DNA from: Proteobacteria bacterium 005FR1
GTDB lineage: Bacteria > Pseudomonadota > Gammaproteobacteria > Pseudomonadales > Cellvibrionaceae
Direction: 5' to 3'
DNA: 64,000 bases
Assembly (NCBI GenBank): GCA_026192395.1
Contig: WACF01000001.1
Span: 1,920,309 to 1,984,308 of the forward strand
Shown here piece after piece: positions 38,588-48,171 of this stretch. The translations under genes were made by a program, and so were the position numbers. The stretch's first letter is position 1; each line of letters starts with the position of its first letter. A model generated the notes under the pieces. The model was not told the origin of the DNA. It saw only the letters and a list, made by a program, of their open reading frames with translations, and did no database searches.

Positions 38588-38826
38588 GTCTTTGCTCCTC
38601 TTTGGGGAAGTGAGTGTCCTTTGCGGATATCTATGGGCGTAGACAGGAAACAGACAGTTAAGTTACCCGGCGAGTGCTTGATGACCGCTGTGCCCGAGCA
38701 GCATGTGCCTGCACAAAGAGCGTCTGATCGCTTACACTCCCCTCTCCTATACGCGCACGGGATTGACTGAGCTTTTCGGCGACAGCCGCCCGGAAACGAC
38801 AACCAGCAAACAATGGAAGAGCACGC

Positions 38827-40134
38827 ATGAGCATCAAACAGCCCGATTCGGATCAAGTCGCCGCCTACGTAGGCAAGGCCTCCACCGAAGCCTGGCAGGT
38901 GCCGAACCTGCCGGCAGACGTCCAGCAGCGGCCCATCAACAAGGTTGGCATTATTGGTGCCGGCACCATGGGCGGCGGTATCTCGATGAACTTTGCCACC
39001 GCCGGCTACCCCGTTACAATCGTTGAAACCAAACAGGAAGCGCTGGACCGCGGGCTCTCGGTGATTCGAGCCAACTACCAGCGCAGCGCCGATCGCGGCC
39101 GCTTCGCGCCGGAGGAAGTGGACATCCGCATGAACCGCATCACCGGTAGCCTGGATAAGTCGGACTTGGCCGATTGCGATCTCATTATCGAAGCCGTGTT
39201 CGAAAACATGGACATCAAGAAAAGCATCTTCGGCGACCTCGATAAAATCGCGAAGCCCGGCGCCATTCTGGCGACCAACACCTCGGCACTGAACATCGAC
39301 GAAATCGCCTCCGCCACCCAGCGCCCGCAGGACGTCATCGGCTTGCACTTCTTCTCGCCGGCCAACGTGATGAAACTGTTGGAAATCGTCCGCGCCGATC
39401 ACACCGCCGACGACGTCGTTGCCACCTCGATGGATTTGGCGAAGAAGATCGGCAAGATTGCCGTACTGGTGGGCGTTACACCAGGCTTCGTCGGTAATCG
39501 CATGCTGCGGGCCCGCCAGGTACAAGCCAACAAGCTGCTGTACAAGGGCGTGATGCCCTGGGACATCGACCGGGCGATCAATGCTTTCGGCTTCAAGATG
39601 GGTCCTTACCAGATGTCCGATCTGGCCGGCCTCGACATCGGCTGGTCCAAGGGCGCGAAAACTGAAAACCCGATTCGCGACGCGCTGTGTGAAATGGATC
39701 GCCGGGGCCAGAAAACCAAGGCCGGCTTCTACGACTACGACGAAACACGCACGCCCTCGCCTTCACCGGTGACCGAAAAGGTGGTCCGCGATATCACCGG
39801 CGCCGAACCCAGCAGCATGAGCCAGGAAGAGATCATCGAAACCTGTATTTACCCGATGATCAATGAAGCTGTGAAGATTCTCGAAGAGAACAAGGCGCAG
39901 CGGCCGTCGGACATCGACGTGGTCTGGCTAAACGGCTATGGCTGGCCGGCCGGCAAAGGCGGTCCAATGTTCTATGCCGATGTCGTAGGTGCGGAAGCGA
40001 TTCTTGCGCGCATGGAAAAGCTCGCTGCGGATGATCCGGCATTTGCGCCGGCGGAAACGCTCAAGCGTTTGGCCAAGGAAGGCGGCTCGTTCGTGGAGCT
40101 CGACCTGGGCGGGCTGAAAACCGGCAGTGATTGA
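38827..40134 (+). CDS. Stand-alone 3-hydroxyacyl-CoA dehydrogenase
   Basis: A 435-residue protein with the NAD-binding site [18 protein letters not shown] (about 41-58), the catalytic segment [20 protein letters not shown], and two C-terminal dimerisation domains ([14 protein letters not shown]; later [19 protein letters not shown]). It oxidises 3-hydroxyacyl-CoA in fatty-acid beta-oxidation or a related CoA pathway. Its layout and C-terminal tandem domains match the dehydrogenase half of multifunctional FadB/FadJ-type enzymes, but the enoyl-CoA hydratase half is absent and there is no sign of it upstream; N-terminal residues 1-38 are a short leader. A strong terminator follows. Confidence 0.93.
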   Translation: MSIKQPDSDQVAAYVGKASTEAWQVPNLPADVQQRPINKVGIIGAGTMGGGISMNFATAGYPVTIVETKQEALDRGLSVIRANYQRSADRGRFAPEEVDIRMNRITGSLDKSDLADCDLIIEAVFENMDIKKSIFGDLDKIAKPGAILATNTSALNIDEIASATQRPQDVIGLHFFSPANVMKLLEIVRADHTADDVVATSMDLAKKIGKIAVLVGVTPGFVGNRMLRARQVQANKLLYKGVMPWDIDRAINAFGFKMGPYQMSDLAGLDIGWSKGAKTENPIRDALCEMDRRGQKTKAGFYDYDETRTPSPSPVTEKVVRDITGAEPSSMSQEEIIETCIYPMINEAVKILEENKAQRPSDIDVVWLNGYGWPAGKGGPMFYADVVGAEAILARMEKLAADDPAFAPAETLKRLAKEGGSFVELDLGGLKTGSD

Positions 40135-40150
40135 CACGGTGGCCGATACA

Positions 40151-40179
40151 AAAAGGGGCGACGAGCGCCCCTTTTTTTT
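40151..40179 (+). terminator. Rho-independent terminator of the hydroxyacyl-CoA dehydrogenase gene
   Basis: GGGGCG and CGCCCC pair (6 bp, loop ACGAG), extended by AAAA/TTTT and followed by eight T. It lies 16 bases after the stop. The A run on the other side lets it also act for the convergent small membrane-protein gene. Confidence 0.92.
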
Positions 40180-40199
40180 CTTGGCTCAGCTCGGGAGAC

Positions 40200-40391
40200 C
40201 TACTGTTCCGCGCCATTTTTTTTCACTCGACCGACCAGAGCGAGCGGAATGCCGGCCACAAGAGAGCCCAGCGCCACGCTCCAGAAACCCGGACCTCCGA
40301 TAGCAACTGCCAATAGAAGAAAAAGAATTCCGACTGCCACCAGGATACCGGCTACCATTGTCAGTGCTTTGTCTTGTTGATTGTTTGCCAT
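40200..40391 (-). CDS. Small two-helix membrane protein
   Basis: A 63-residue protein with two membrane helices (ALTMVAGILVAVGILFLLLAV and WSVALGSLVAGIPLALVG) and a basic C-terminus. ATG 40391 follows GAGGTGA. No family or function is recognised. It is convergent with the hydroxyacyl-CoA dehydrogenase gene, with the shared terminator between. Confidence 0.65.
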   Translation of the reverse strand: MANNQQDKALTMVAGILVAVGILFLLLAVAIGGPGFWSVALGSLVAGIPLALVGRVKKNGAEQ

Positions 40392-40722
40392 CGCAACGAT
40401 CACCTCACCTTGTTAGATTTATAGATATCGAGGCATGAGCAGCGCGTTCGAGCGTCATCTGGGTATCGTTCCATGCGCCGCCCTTCGCCCATCTTTATGG
40501 ACCAGCCAACGCTATCCTAAATATCGGCGGCAAGCAAACATCAAAAAAACCCGCGTGCAGCTCTTAACTTTTCGTCACTTTTTCCTCAACGTTAAAGGCC
40601 AGCGCGCTTTCTCGACACTGACCTCCCTCTGTTTTCCATGGCGCCAGTGGTCACTGGTGCGTGAGCTGCCGACTGCGCGCGAATGTTTTACACTGACGAA
40701 AAAAAGACCCCGAGGACTTAAA
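40392..40722. other. Intergenic region before the DUF2147 gene
   Basis: One frame is open across the whole stretch (40435 on) but has no ribosome site or protein-like composition. Nothing else is seen beyond an A/T-rich patch at about 40540-40580 that may contain the promoter. Confidence 0.4.
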
Positions 40723-41145
40723 GTGAAAAGACTGAACTTGTTTCTATCTCTGCTTTTACTGGCACCGCTTGCCTGGGCGGATATCACCGGACGCTGGCAA
40801 ACCGTCGATGACGAAACCGGCGAAGCGAAATCCATCGTCAGAATCTATGAACAGGACGGGCAGTACTTCGGCGAAGTGGAAGATCTGCTGCTCAAACCGG
40901 ACGATACGGTTTGCGAGGAGTGCAAGGGAGAGCGTAAGAACCAGCCGGTCGTGGGGATGCAGATCATTACCGGCATGGAAAAAGAAGATGATGAATATGA
41001 AGACGGCGAGATTCTCGACCCGGAAACCGGCAAGGTCTATGACGCCAAGATGTGGCTGGAGGATGAGGACACTCTGAAGGTGCGCGGCTATCTCGGCTTT
41101 TTCTATCGCACTCAGACCTGGGACCGCCTGGAAGAGAGCAAGTAA
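40723..41145 (+). CDS. DUF2147-family exported protein
   Basis: Start is GTG 40723 with GAGGA seven bases upstream, giving 140 residues. A signal peptide (LNLFLSLLLLAPLAWA) leads into a lipocalin-like DUF2147 domain: ITGRWQTVDDETGEAKSIVRI, then CEECKGERKNQPVVGMQII, and the ending LKVRGYLGFFYRTQTW. The Cys pair C-x2-C and the phrase RNQPVVGM-like stretch are family features. The function of DUF2147 is not known. A 14-bp hairpin follows. Confidence 0.9.
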   Translation: MKRLNLFLSLLLLAPLAWADITGRWQTVDDETGEAKSIVRIYEQDGQYFGEVEDLLLKPDDTVCEECKGERKNQPVVGMQIITGMEKEDDEYEDGEILDPETGKVYDAKMWLEDEDTLKVRGYLGFFYRTQTWDRLEESK

Positions 41146-41158
41146 CACCACGCATGAA

Positions 41159-41220
41159 AATCAGGAGGCGGCTCCGGCCTCTGTCCCGATCTTCCGACGG
41201 GTCGCCAGCCCCTCCTGATT
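41159..41220. repeat. Long imperfect hairpin between the DUF2147 gene and ahpC
   Basis: AATCAGGAGG-C-GGCT (41159-41173) pairs with AGCC-CCTCCTGATT (41207-41220), 14 bp with one bulged C, around a 33-base loop that itself contains CCCG/CGGG. There is no T run. It may be a small structured RNA, an mRNA end or a mobile palindrome. Confidence 0.65.
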
Positions 41221-41280
41221 CATAGCCTCTCTAAATCATGACTACATAGGTGGTTGATCCAGGCTATCACCCCCATTGTC

Positions 41281-41295
41281 ATAGCATATTTCTAT
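41281..41295 (+). promoter_or_regulatory. OxyR-like half operator upstream of ahpC
   Basis: ATAG-N7-CTAT matches two of the four ATAG/CTAT elements of the OxyR consensus. It lies about 90 bases upstream of the ahpC start, next to a TATCAT -10-like box (41293-41298) that lacks a good -35, as expected for an activator-dependent promoter. The other two elements are degenerate. Confidence 0.5.
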
Positions 41296-41385
41296 CATGT
41301 CGATGCTTCTAATAGACTCCCTCTCGTTATCACAGATCACGCAACGCAGTTCCAATCAGAATTCAACGAGCAGCGAGGAGCATCC

Positions 41386-41952
41386 ATGTCCCGATACATA
41401 AACGCCGAACTCAAGCCCTTCAAAGCCAAGGCCTACCTCAACGGTGACTTTGTCGACGTCAGTGAGACCGACGTGAAAGGCAAGTGGGCGGTGTTCTTCT
41501 TCTATCCAGCCGACTTCACCTTTGTCTGCCCCACCGAACTGGGTGACCTGGCCGACAACTATCAGGAGTTCAAGCAGATGGGCGTGGAGATCTACTCCGT
41601 GTCCACCGATACCCACTTCACGCATAAGGCCTGGCATGACAGTTCCGGGACCATCGGCAAAATCCAGTTTCCGATGATCGGCGACCCCACCGGCACCATC
41701 ACCCGCAACTTCGACGTGATGATCGAAGAAGAAGGAATCGCCGACCGCGGTACCTTCGTTATCGATCCGGAGGGCCGCGTACAGATCGTCGAGATCACCG
41801 CCGGCGGTATCGGCCGCGACGCTCAGGAGCTGCTGCGCAAGGTCAAGGCCGCGCAGTATGTCGCCGCCCATCCCGGCGAAGTCTGCCCGGCCAAGTGGAA
41901 GGAAGGCGATCAGACCCTCGCTCCTTCGCTGGACCTGGTGGGCAAAATCTGA
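41386..41952 (+). CDS. ahpC: Alkyl hydroperoxide reductase peroxiredoxin subunit
   Basis: A 188-residue typical 2-Cys peroxiredoxin: peroxidatic C48 in [14 protein letters not shown] and resolving C167 in [10 protein letters not shown]. It reduces hydrogen peroxide and organic peroxides in the cytosol and is recharged by AhpF, encoded next. ATG 41386 follows CGAGGAGCATCC; the frame upstream (to 41254) is leader containing the OxyR-like site. A terminator lies between it and ahpF, which would give more AhpC than AhpF. Confidence 0.96.
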   Translation: MSRYINAELKPFKAKAYLNGDFVDVSETDVKGKWAVFFFYPADFTFVCPTELGDLADNYQEFKQMGVEIYSVSTDTHFTHKAWHDSSGTIGKIQFPMIGDPTGTITRNFDVMIEEEGIADRGTFVIDPEGRVQIVEITAGGIGRDAQELLRKVKAAQYVAAHPGEVCPAKWKEGDQTLAPSLDLVGKI

Positions 41953-41967
41953 GGCCTTCGTTTTCCT

Positions 41968-42009
41968 AGCCCTTTTGCCCGTTCTCGCTTTTCGGGGCGG
42001 GCTTTTTTT
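41968..42009 (+). terminator. Attenuating terminator between ahpC and ahpF
   Basis: AGCCC pairs with GGGCT, and inner GCCC pairs with GGGC, around a T/C-rich loop, followed by a run of seven T. Partial read-through would lower ahpF expression relative to ahpC. Confidence 0.8.
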
Positions 42010-42055
42010 ACGGATCACTTCGAATCATCAATCGGTTTACATCAGAGGCAGGTCC

Positions 42056-43678
42056 ATGCTTGACGCAAACTTTAAGCAGCAACTCAATGCCTATATGGGG
42101 CACATCGCCGAGCCTGTGGAGATTGTTCTTGCACTCGACGACAGCACAGACCCGAGCTCCAAATCAGCCGAACTCCAAGCGCTCGGGACCGACATCGCCG
42201 GGCTCTCCAAAAAGATTTTGCTCCGCGCTGGCGAGGCAGCGCGCCGCCCCAGCATGGCATTGGCCCGCGCCGGGGAAGCACCACGGGTCAGTTTCGCCGG
42301 TGTTCCGCTCGGCCACGAATTCACCTCGCTGGTGCTGGCCCTGCTACAGGCCGGCGGGCATCCCTCGAAAGTCGACGCGGATTTGCAGGAGCAGATTCGT
42401 CAGCTCGAAGGTGAGTACCACTTCGAAACCTTTATTTCCCTGTCCTGCCAGAGCTGCCCCGATGTGGTTCAGGCACTGAATCTGATGGCGACCCTGAACC
42501 CGAACGTCACTCACGAGATGATTGACGGCGCCCTGTTCCAGGACGAAGTGGAACAACGAAAGATCATGGCAGTGCCCGCCGTCTACCTGAACGGCGAGCA
42601 CTTCGGCCAGGGCCGCATGACCCTGCAGGAAATCGTCGCGAAGCTGGACAGCGGTGCCGCGCAACGAGAGGCGAAAGCGCTGAATGAAAAAGCGCCTTAC
42701 GACGTGCTGATTATTGGCGGAGGTCCCGCCGGCGCGGCAGCGGCAATCTATGCCGCGCGCAAAGGCATTCGCACCGGACTGGTGGCCGAACGCTTCGGTG
42801 GACAGGTGATGGACACGGTGGGAATCGAGAACTTTATCTCAGTGCCCTACACCGAAGGCCCGAAACTCGCAGGCGATCTGGAACGCCATGTCAAAGACTA
42901 TGGTGTGGACATCATTACCGGTCAACGCGCTGCAAAGCTCGTTCGAGAGCAGTCGCTCCAGCTTGAACTGGCAAGCGGCGCTACTCTATCCAGCCGCTCG
43001 ATCGTCCTTGCCACCGGCGCCCGATGGCGGCAACTGGGCGTGCCCGGTGAAGCCGAATACCGCACCAAAGGCGTTGCCTACTGCCCCCACTGTGACGGCC
43101 CCTTCTTCAAGGGCAAGCACGTGGCGGTGATCGGCGGCGGCAACTCCGGCATCGAAGCGGCTATCGACCTGGCGGGCATCGTCAAGCATGTCACCGTACT
43201 GGAATTCGCCGACACACTGCGTGCTGATGAAGTGCTGGTGCGCAAGGCGAAGTCACTGCCGAACCTGGACATCATTACCAATGCCCAGACCACCGACATC
43301 CTCGGAGACGGTGGCAAGGTGAATGGATTGCGCTACACCGATCGCACCAGTGGCGAAAGCAAATCAATTGATCTGGCTGGCGTCTTCGTGCAAATCGGAC
43401 TTGTGCCCAACACGGAGTGGCTGAAGGACAGTGAGGTGGAGAGGAACCGGATGGGAGAAATCCTCATCGATGAGCGTGGCGCAACAAGCCTGCCCGGCGT
43501 CTACGCCGCGGGCGATGCTACCACGGTGCCTTACAAGCAGATCGTTATCTCTATGGGCGCCGGCGCCACCGCCGCACTGGGTGCTTTCGAGCATCTGATC
43601 CGCACCTCCGTAAGCGATGAAGCAGGTTCGGCGGAAGACGATCAGGAAAATGCGTTTCTCCCGGCCGCGAATGCCTGA
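42056..43678 (+). CDS. ahpF: Alkyl hydroperoxide reductase flavoprotein subunit
   Basis: A 540-residue AhpF. The N-terminal double-thioredoxin domain carries the redox pair C131-C134 ([10 protein letters not shown]). The thioredoxin-reductase-like part has FAD site [20 protein letters not shown], active-site pair C343-C346 ([11 protein letters not shown]), NAD site [17 protein letters not shown] and the late FAD motif [15 protein letters not shown]. It moves electrons from NADH to AhpC. The protein is about 20 residues longer than usual, with an acidic tail. ATG 42056 follows AGAGGCAGG. Confidence 0.96.
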   Translation: MLDANFKQQLNAYMGHIAEPVEIVLALDDSTDPSSKSAELQALGTDIAGLSKKILLRAGEAARRPSMALARAGEAPRVSFAGVPLGHEFTSLVLALLQAGGHPSKVDADLQEQIRQLEGEYHFETFISLSCQSCPDVVQALNLMATLNPNVTHEMIDGALFQDEVEQRKIMAVPAVYLNGEHFGQGRMTLQEIVAKLDSGAAQREAKALNEKAPYDVLIIGGGPAGAAAAIYAARKGIRTGLVAERFGGQVMDTVGIENFISVPYTEGPKLAGDLERHVKDYGVDIITGQRAAKLVREQSLQLELASGATLSSRSIVLATGARWRQLGVPGEAEYRTKGVAYCPHCDGPFFKGKHVAVIGGGNSGIEAAIDLAGIVKHVTVLEFADTLRADEVLVRKAKSLPNLDIITNAQTTDILGDGGKVNGLRYTDRTSGESKSIDLAGVFVQIGLVPNTEWLKDSEVERNRMGEILIDERGATSLPGVYAAGDATTVPYKQIVISMGAGATAALGAFEHLIRTSVSDEAGSAEDDQENAFLPAANA

Positions 43679-43692
43679 GCGGTCGGATAACT

Positions 43693-43715
43693 CCGGCCCT
43701 AATGTTCAGGGCCGG
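43693..43715. repeat. 8-bp hairpin between convergent ahpF and membrane-protein gene
   Basis: CCGGCCCT and AGGGCCGG pair perfectly around AATGTTC. It starts 14 bases after the ahpF stop and overlaps the stop codon of the convergent gene. There is no T run on either side. Confidence 0.6.
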
Positions 43716-44196
43716 TCCACTTGGCAACGAGACTCTTGCAGGCTCCCAACATGACGATGGTCAAGGCGACCAAATATGCAGCCATTTTGACGGCGGTCGC
43801 TATCGCTTTTGCTTCGACGACATTTTTAAGTTCCAACAGCACGACAATTTGAAGCGTGTTCTCCCACAAATCCACAAGCACGGCTGTAGCAACAGGGATG
43901 AGCAGGTAGCGGACACAACTCGGTAGCAGCTTGATTGTGAGCCCGCCCAACAGGCCGCCAAGCACAAGCGGGAAGATCAGATCGAGTGACGCTGAAATCC
44001 AGACGTGCGCCAGTTTCTGCTCTTGGGACATCTCGCGAAGCGCCTCTCTCACCTGATCTGGACGGTAGATCTCGTCCAGCAGCTCCAGCCCCCAAGACGC
44101 CGCTGCATAGCGGATCGCCAGTAAAATAACGACGGACGCAGAGAAGAGCAGCCAAAGCGTGCTGCCAGTCGAGAGTTTTTGTAATCCGTTGAGCAT
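43699..44196 (-). CDS. Four-helix membrane protein of unknown function
   Basis: A 165-residue protein with four membrane helices (TLWLLFSASVVILLAIRYAA, LDLIFPLVLGGLLGGLTI, YLLIPVATAVLVDLWENTL, AAYLVALTIVMLGACKSLV). ATG 44196 follows GGAAG; a GTG at 44247 is less likely. No family is recognised. Its stop codon lies inside a hairpin (43693-43715) shared with the convergent ahpF end. Confidence 0.7.
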   Translation of the reverse strand: MLNGLQKLSTGSTLWLLFSASVVILLAIRYAAASWGLELLDEIYRPDQVREALREMSQEQKLAHVWISASLDLIFPLVLGGLLGGLTIKLLPSCVRYLLIPVATAVLVDLWENTLQIVVLLELKNVVEAKAIATAVKMAAYLVALTIVMLGACKSLVAKWTGPEH

Positions 44197-44369
44197 GTTC
44201 GTCGCTTCCCGGCTGATCCAGTTTACAAGTCTATCTATCCCGCCCACTCAGCTGCTGCGTAAAAATGATCGGCGAGCATTCTGGCACACCTGACGGCGTG
44301 CCCTTCAAGCGTTTCGACGGAAGATTCTGTTGCAGAGCGGCACGGAGAATCTCAGCCGATCCCGCGGGC

Positions 44370-44684
44370 TTATAAACGCAACCAGTCAGCAGGTTTTGCT
44401 CGGAGCTTGGCCAGCAACAAAATAGCCGAGACCGAATCGTCGTGCGGCAAAGAGGTGACGGCGAGGTTCTCCAGATGCGCAAGGCCTCCGCGGAGTTGGG
44501 CATTGCCCTGAGAACTGTGAAGCCAGGCGAGCACACTGATATTCAAAAGGACACCAAGCCAGAATATGATCCTGAACTCGCGCTTTTTGGTCTTGTGACG
44601 CAAACGCTCCTGCGCAATCAGCGCACCGGGCCAGCCGCATAAGACGGCGCACCCGCCGCCCGCAGCCCCGAGAAACGCGTTATC
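44370..44684 (-). pseudogene. Remnant of a DUF1294-family membrane protein
   Basis: The frame encodes DNAFLGAAGGGCAVLCGWPG, then ALIAQERLRHKTKKREFR and IIFWLGVLLNISVLAWL, which is the C-terminal half of DUF1294 proteins (GGWPGALLAQ, RHKTRK, FW). No start codon or N-terminal half is present: a stop lies shortly upstream inside the neighbouring hydrolase gene, and the first usable start is a TTG inside the domain. About 45 residues of unrelated sequence extend the end. It is best read as a truncated, non-functional relic. Confidence 0.65.
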
Positions 44685-45519
44685 GACTCTGTGCCGCCAG
44701 AAAGTCGAAGACGTCGGCCATCAAAGCCGGGTTCCGTGCGATCACCCGAACGTGATCGCCATCGGGAATCTCGATGTATTTACTGGTCAGGCTGGCGCCC
44801 TCAAAGCTCTTCACCAGTTCGCGAACCATCGCCACCGGAACCAGTTCATCCTTGTCGCCCTGCACTGTAAGGATGGGTACATTTTTGATCCTGTCGAGTG
44901 ACCCGGTTGGGCCGCCGAACACGGCAGGCGACATCTGAGCGAGCGCCGCCCACTGATCGCTGTACTTGATTCCCAGGTGGAGCGTGCCAGCGCCACCCAT
45001 GGAATGACCCATCAGAGAGGTACGATCATCATCGATGACGAACTGCTCGCGAACGATCTCCATCACGTTGAGCACATCGAGCTCGCTCAGCTCACCCAGG
45101 TTCTCCGGCGCGCCTTCAGTGAACATGTTGGCGGTCTTCATCCCGAAGTCCTTGCCGTATCCACGGCTGCCATACCAGCCACCCTCGTTATAGCCGAAGG
45201 GTGCCACCACAATCATCCCGTGCTTTTCCGCCTGCTTGGTAAGCCCCTGATAATTAATGACGGCATCAGGATTGCTGGTCAGGCCATGCAGCAGGACAAC
45301 CAGCGGGGTCTCGGTGGAACCGTCGTAGCTGCTGGGCACATAGAGCGAGTAGCCCATGTCCTTGCCAGCTTCTTCGAAGAAATAGCTTCGCGCGTTTACC
45401 TTTCCGGTGCGCACATCATCCGGCAGGGGCTTGACTGCATTACTGGCGCAGCTGGCGAGCAGCACCACGGCTGCGATTAGATAGAAGCTATTGAGAATGG
45501 AATGGAAAGAAATGCGCAT
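44680..45519 (-). CDS. Alpha/beta-hydrolase lipoprotein (esterase/PHB-depolymerase-like)
   Basis: A 279-residue hydrolase with a lipobox (VVLLASC). The oxyanion region is VVLLHGLTSNPD, the nucleophile elbow is GHSMGGAGTLHLG, the acid is probably in VQGDKDELVPV, and the His is in IPDGDHVRVI. The overall pattern (YSLYVPSSYDGSTETPLVVLLHG) is that of esterase D/PHB-depolymerase-type enzymes. It should be anchored in the periplasm or outer membrane and cleave ester substrates. ATG 45519 with GGAG six bases upstream; the frame is open to 45621. Confidence 0.88.
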   Translation of the reverse strand: MRISFHSILNSFYLIAAVVLLASCASNAVKPLPDDVRTGKVNARSYFFEEAGKDMGYSLYVPSSYDGSTETPLVVLLHGLTSNPDAVINYQGLTKQAEKHGMIVVAPFGYNEGGWYGSRGYGKDFGMKTANMFTEGAPENLGELSELDVLNVMEIVREQFVIDDDRTSLMGHSMGGAGTLHLGIKYSDQWAALAQMSPAVFGGPTGSLDRIKNVPILTVQGDKDELVPVAMVRELVKSFEGASLTSKYIEIPDGDHVRVIARNPALMADVFDFLAAQSR

Positions 45520-45664
45520 GCTGTCTCCAGAGCAGCTATTGTTAGATCCAGCGCCGGAGTATAGCGATCCACTCATTTGCGAGAAAGTGTCTTGCAGTTG
45601 GCGACAAAGCGTTGCCGCCAACTCGCACTGCCGCTACCTGGCAGACCGCCCACGAAGGCTTGGC

Positions 45665-46333
45665 TCACCAACCCCGGTAGAGTGTATAGATCCCCCAGGC
45701 GTCGATCAGGGCGTGGGCCAGGATGAGGCTCCAAAGATTTCGCCCGCTGCGAAAAAAGATCCAGCCCAGGACGATGCCAACCAAAGCCACGGTGATCAGG
45801 CCGACGATGCCTTGGAAATAGTGCGGGAGAGCGAAGGCCAACGCGCCGATGCCAATCGCGATCCACTCACCAGCCCTACCTTTTGGTACCACGAGCGACA
45901 GCTGATGTAAGAGGAATCCACGATAGACAATCTCCTCGCCGATGGCGGCGCTAAGAACTGCGTAGAGCCACAGCCTGAGCGCCGCCTCCGCATTGCCTTG
46001 TAAGGCCCCGTAGCCAGACAGGTCCGTATCCCTGGAAAAAATCCATTCGATAAGCGGGTTGATTACATAGCCGAGGACGACAACGACGACCAGAACAGCA
46101 ACGGAAGTCCACAGCAAGGTCGTCCGCGGCCGCAACGAAAGCTGCAGCCCCACGGGCGCCAGGCTACGGTGTTCCATCCATACCCAGGCCAAGGCCAGCA
46201 AAGCAAATGTCGGAACCTTGAAAGGGAAAGGAATGGGGGTAATGATTGCACTCAGAATAAGTGCGGCAGTCAGCAGGAGACGGATCGGCCGATTCAGTGA
46301 CGCATTCCCATCGATAGCCGACATTGATTTCAT
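45665..46333 (-). CDS. CPBP-family intramembrane metalloprotease
   Basis: A 222-residue multi-helix protein of the CAAX-protease/bacteriocin-processing (Abi) family: the glutamate motif AIGEEIVYRGFLLHQL, the second motif HYFQGIVGLI, and the last motif LILAHALIDAWG. These enzymes cut substrates inside the inner membrane. ATG 46333 follows CGGGGAG at a good distance; the frame extends to 46378. The substrate is unknown. Confidence 0.92.
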   Translation of the reverse strand: MKSMSAIDGNASLNRPIRLLLTAALILSAIITPIPFPFKVPTFALLALAWVWMEHRSLAPVGLQLSLRPRTTLLWTSVAVLVVVVVLGYVINPLIEWIFSRDTDLSGYGALQGNAEAALRLWLYAVLSAAIGEEIVYRGFLLHQLSLVVPKGRAGEWIAIGIGALAFALPHYFQGIVGLITVALVGIVLGWIFFRSGRNLWSLILAHALIDAWGIYTLYRGW

Positions 46334-46700
46334 GGTCTTTACTCCCCGGAGGTCTAGCGCCTCGGTAACTGGCCCCACATAAAGGCCTGTGCTATTGATC
46401 TTCGCGTGCGATTCACCGGCCCGTTATTAGTATCAGTCATTTGCTTTACATGGTACGTGATTTTCCCTCGCGTAAAAACCAGTAGTACGTTTTCCCCCAA
46501 GCGCGAACAATCTCCGCAAGTCAGGATTTCCCTTGCGACAAGCTGATTGGCGTTCCTGGAAAAGGGCTGAATAGATCATTAGAAAAGACTGCGGCGCTCG
46601 CTCCCAGACAACCCGCCGTCTGTTCTCGATCGCTTGCATATCGATCCAGACAGCTGAGGAGTCGCTACGGAGAAGCGCCGGTCGGAAACACCATTTCACT
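46334..46700. other. Intergenic region, no supported gene
   Basis: A minus-strand frame with a GTG at 46699 (88 codons) follows the amidohydrolase stop but has no ribosome site and no recognisable protein pattern. No hairpin or repeat stands out. Confidence 0.4.
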
Positions 46701-48155
46701 TCATTGGTGAAGCTTCATTTGCAATACCCGCCAAAGCGAACGGAAAAATGAGGTTTCTCTCGCACCCTCCTTCATCGCCTGAAGTCGTGAGCCCTCCAGC
46801 CAATCACCGGCGATCATCACTCCGTCCGGAAATTCCACGGATTCGATCCGCTCCAGAGGGTTATCCGAGAGCAGCACCAGGTTTGCACGATAACCTGGGG
46901 CGACCACGCCGGTCCGTGAAAAGCCGAGTGCCTCAGCACTCACCCGTGTGGCCGCTTCCAGGGCTTCATGAGCCGAAAGTCCCGCTTCGACCAGGAGCTC
47001 CAGTTCGCGCGTCATCGATGCGCCGGGAATAAGGCCGAAGCCGCCGGCATCGGTGCCGACGATCAGCGGCACGCCCGCTTCGTGCAAGAGTCCGGTCGCC
47101 GTGACGAAGAAATCCGCATGCGGCCTTTCGTAGGCCGCTGGATCGAGCCGACTCCAGTATTCCTCCGAGCCTTTTTCGAAAAACCGCACCAGAGGATTGA
47201 TGGTGTCCGAGCCGGGGCGATCGAGATAGGCACCCTTTGTCTCCGCGATTCGAACCAGTCGCGCGTGGGCAATCAGGGTGGGGGTGACAGTTTCCCCGGA
47301 TGCAGCAATCTCCGCCGCAACCTGCCGCATTGCCGCTTCGTCAAGATTGTCACGAAGGCTGTGCCAGACGATGGTCTCTACGTGCTCCAGGGTGGTGAAA
47401 TTGCGCCCAAGCGACTGTGTCCAGGGTATGTCGAATTCCTTTTCATAGGGGATGCCTGGGCTGCGGACACCCTCGGGCGAATGTCCGGTAACACTCATGC
47501 CCAGGCGATCCGCCTCTTGAACGGCGGCATTGAAGGCCTCTCGAGTCAGGTTGGAATAAACCTTGATCGCCCGATAGCCTGCTCCATGCTGCTTTTGCAC
47601 AGCCGCACGGGCCTCGGCAGCGGTGGTGACGATCTGCTGAATGAGGTTCTCATTGGGACCGTGACTGTTGAGGATTGGCCCCGTGGTAATCAAATCGGGC
47701 CCGATGATACTGCCGGATCTGATCTTCTCCGCCAGCGGCAGGTGAAAAGGATAGCCGGACATGTTGCGCAGCCCGGTGATGCCATGGGCAAGGTAGGCAG
47801 CCAGTTCCGCCTCATCGTTCAGGTGAACGTGAGCATCGATCAGCCCTGGCATCAGAGTCCGTCCGCGTCCGTTGACGACCAGCACATCGTCCGACGTCTG
47901 CAAACTGCCGGCAGCTGCGACCGAAACGATACGATCGCCCCTGACTAGCACCGCGCGCGCCGGGTCGGCTTCAGGAGCGTCAGGCCTCATCGAAATCAAT
48001 CGCACGTTATCGATCAGTACCCCGTCAGGCCTGTCGTTCGGGGCGGGCTCGAGAACAGCTGGAAGATCGGAAACCTCATGCCACAGCCAGCCACCTGCCG
48101 CGACCAGCGCAAGCAAGATTGTCATTCTGAATGTTTTTGCCCGGGCGTACTTCAT
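46701..48155 (-). CDS. Amidohydrolase-superfamily protein, membrane-anchored or exported
   Basis: A 484-residue metal-dependent hydrolase. The N-terminal helix (MTILLALVAAGGWLWH) is a signal anchor. The metal site begins with MPGLIDAHVHL; further ligands are in IKVYSN (Lys), TGHSPEG (His), LEHVET (His) and GTDAGGFG (Asp), the order seen in imidazolonepropionase/prolidase-type amidohydrolases. The substrate is unknown but is likely a small amide, such as a dipeptide or N-acyl compound, cleaved outside the cytoplasm. It lies 16 bases after a frame-broken membrane-protein gene. Confidence 0.9.
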   Translation of the reverse strand: MKYARAKTFRMTILLALVAAGGWLWHEVSDLPAVLEPAPNDRPDGVLIDNVRLISMRPDAPEADPARAVLVRGDRIVSVAAAGSLQTSDDVLVVNGRGRTLMPGLIDAHVHLNDEAELAAYLAHGITGLRNMSGYPFHLPLAEKIRSGSIIGPDLITTGPILNSHGPNENLIQQIVTTAAEARAAVQKQHGAGYRAIKVYSNLTREAFNAAVQEADRLGMSVTGHSPEGVRSPGIPYEKEFDIPWTQSLGRNFTTLEHVETIVWHSLRDNLDEAAMRQVAAEIAASGETVTPTLIAHARLVRIAETKGAYLDRPGSDTINPLVRFFEKGSEEYWSRLDPAAYERPHADFFVTATGLLHEAGVPLIVGTDAGGFGLIPGASMTRELELLVEAGLSAHEALEAATRVSAEALGFSRTGVVAPGYRANLVLLSDNPLERIESVEFPDGVMIAGDWLEGSRLQAMKEGARETSFFRSLWRVLQMKLHQ

Positions 48156-48171
48156 GATTCATCTCTCCGGT

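Noticed and set aside
46433-46699. Small minus-strand gene after the amidohydrolase
   Set aside because: GTG start without ribosome site and no recognisable pattern.
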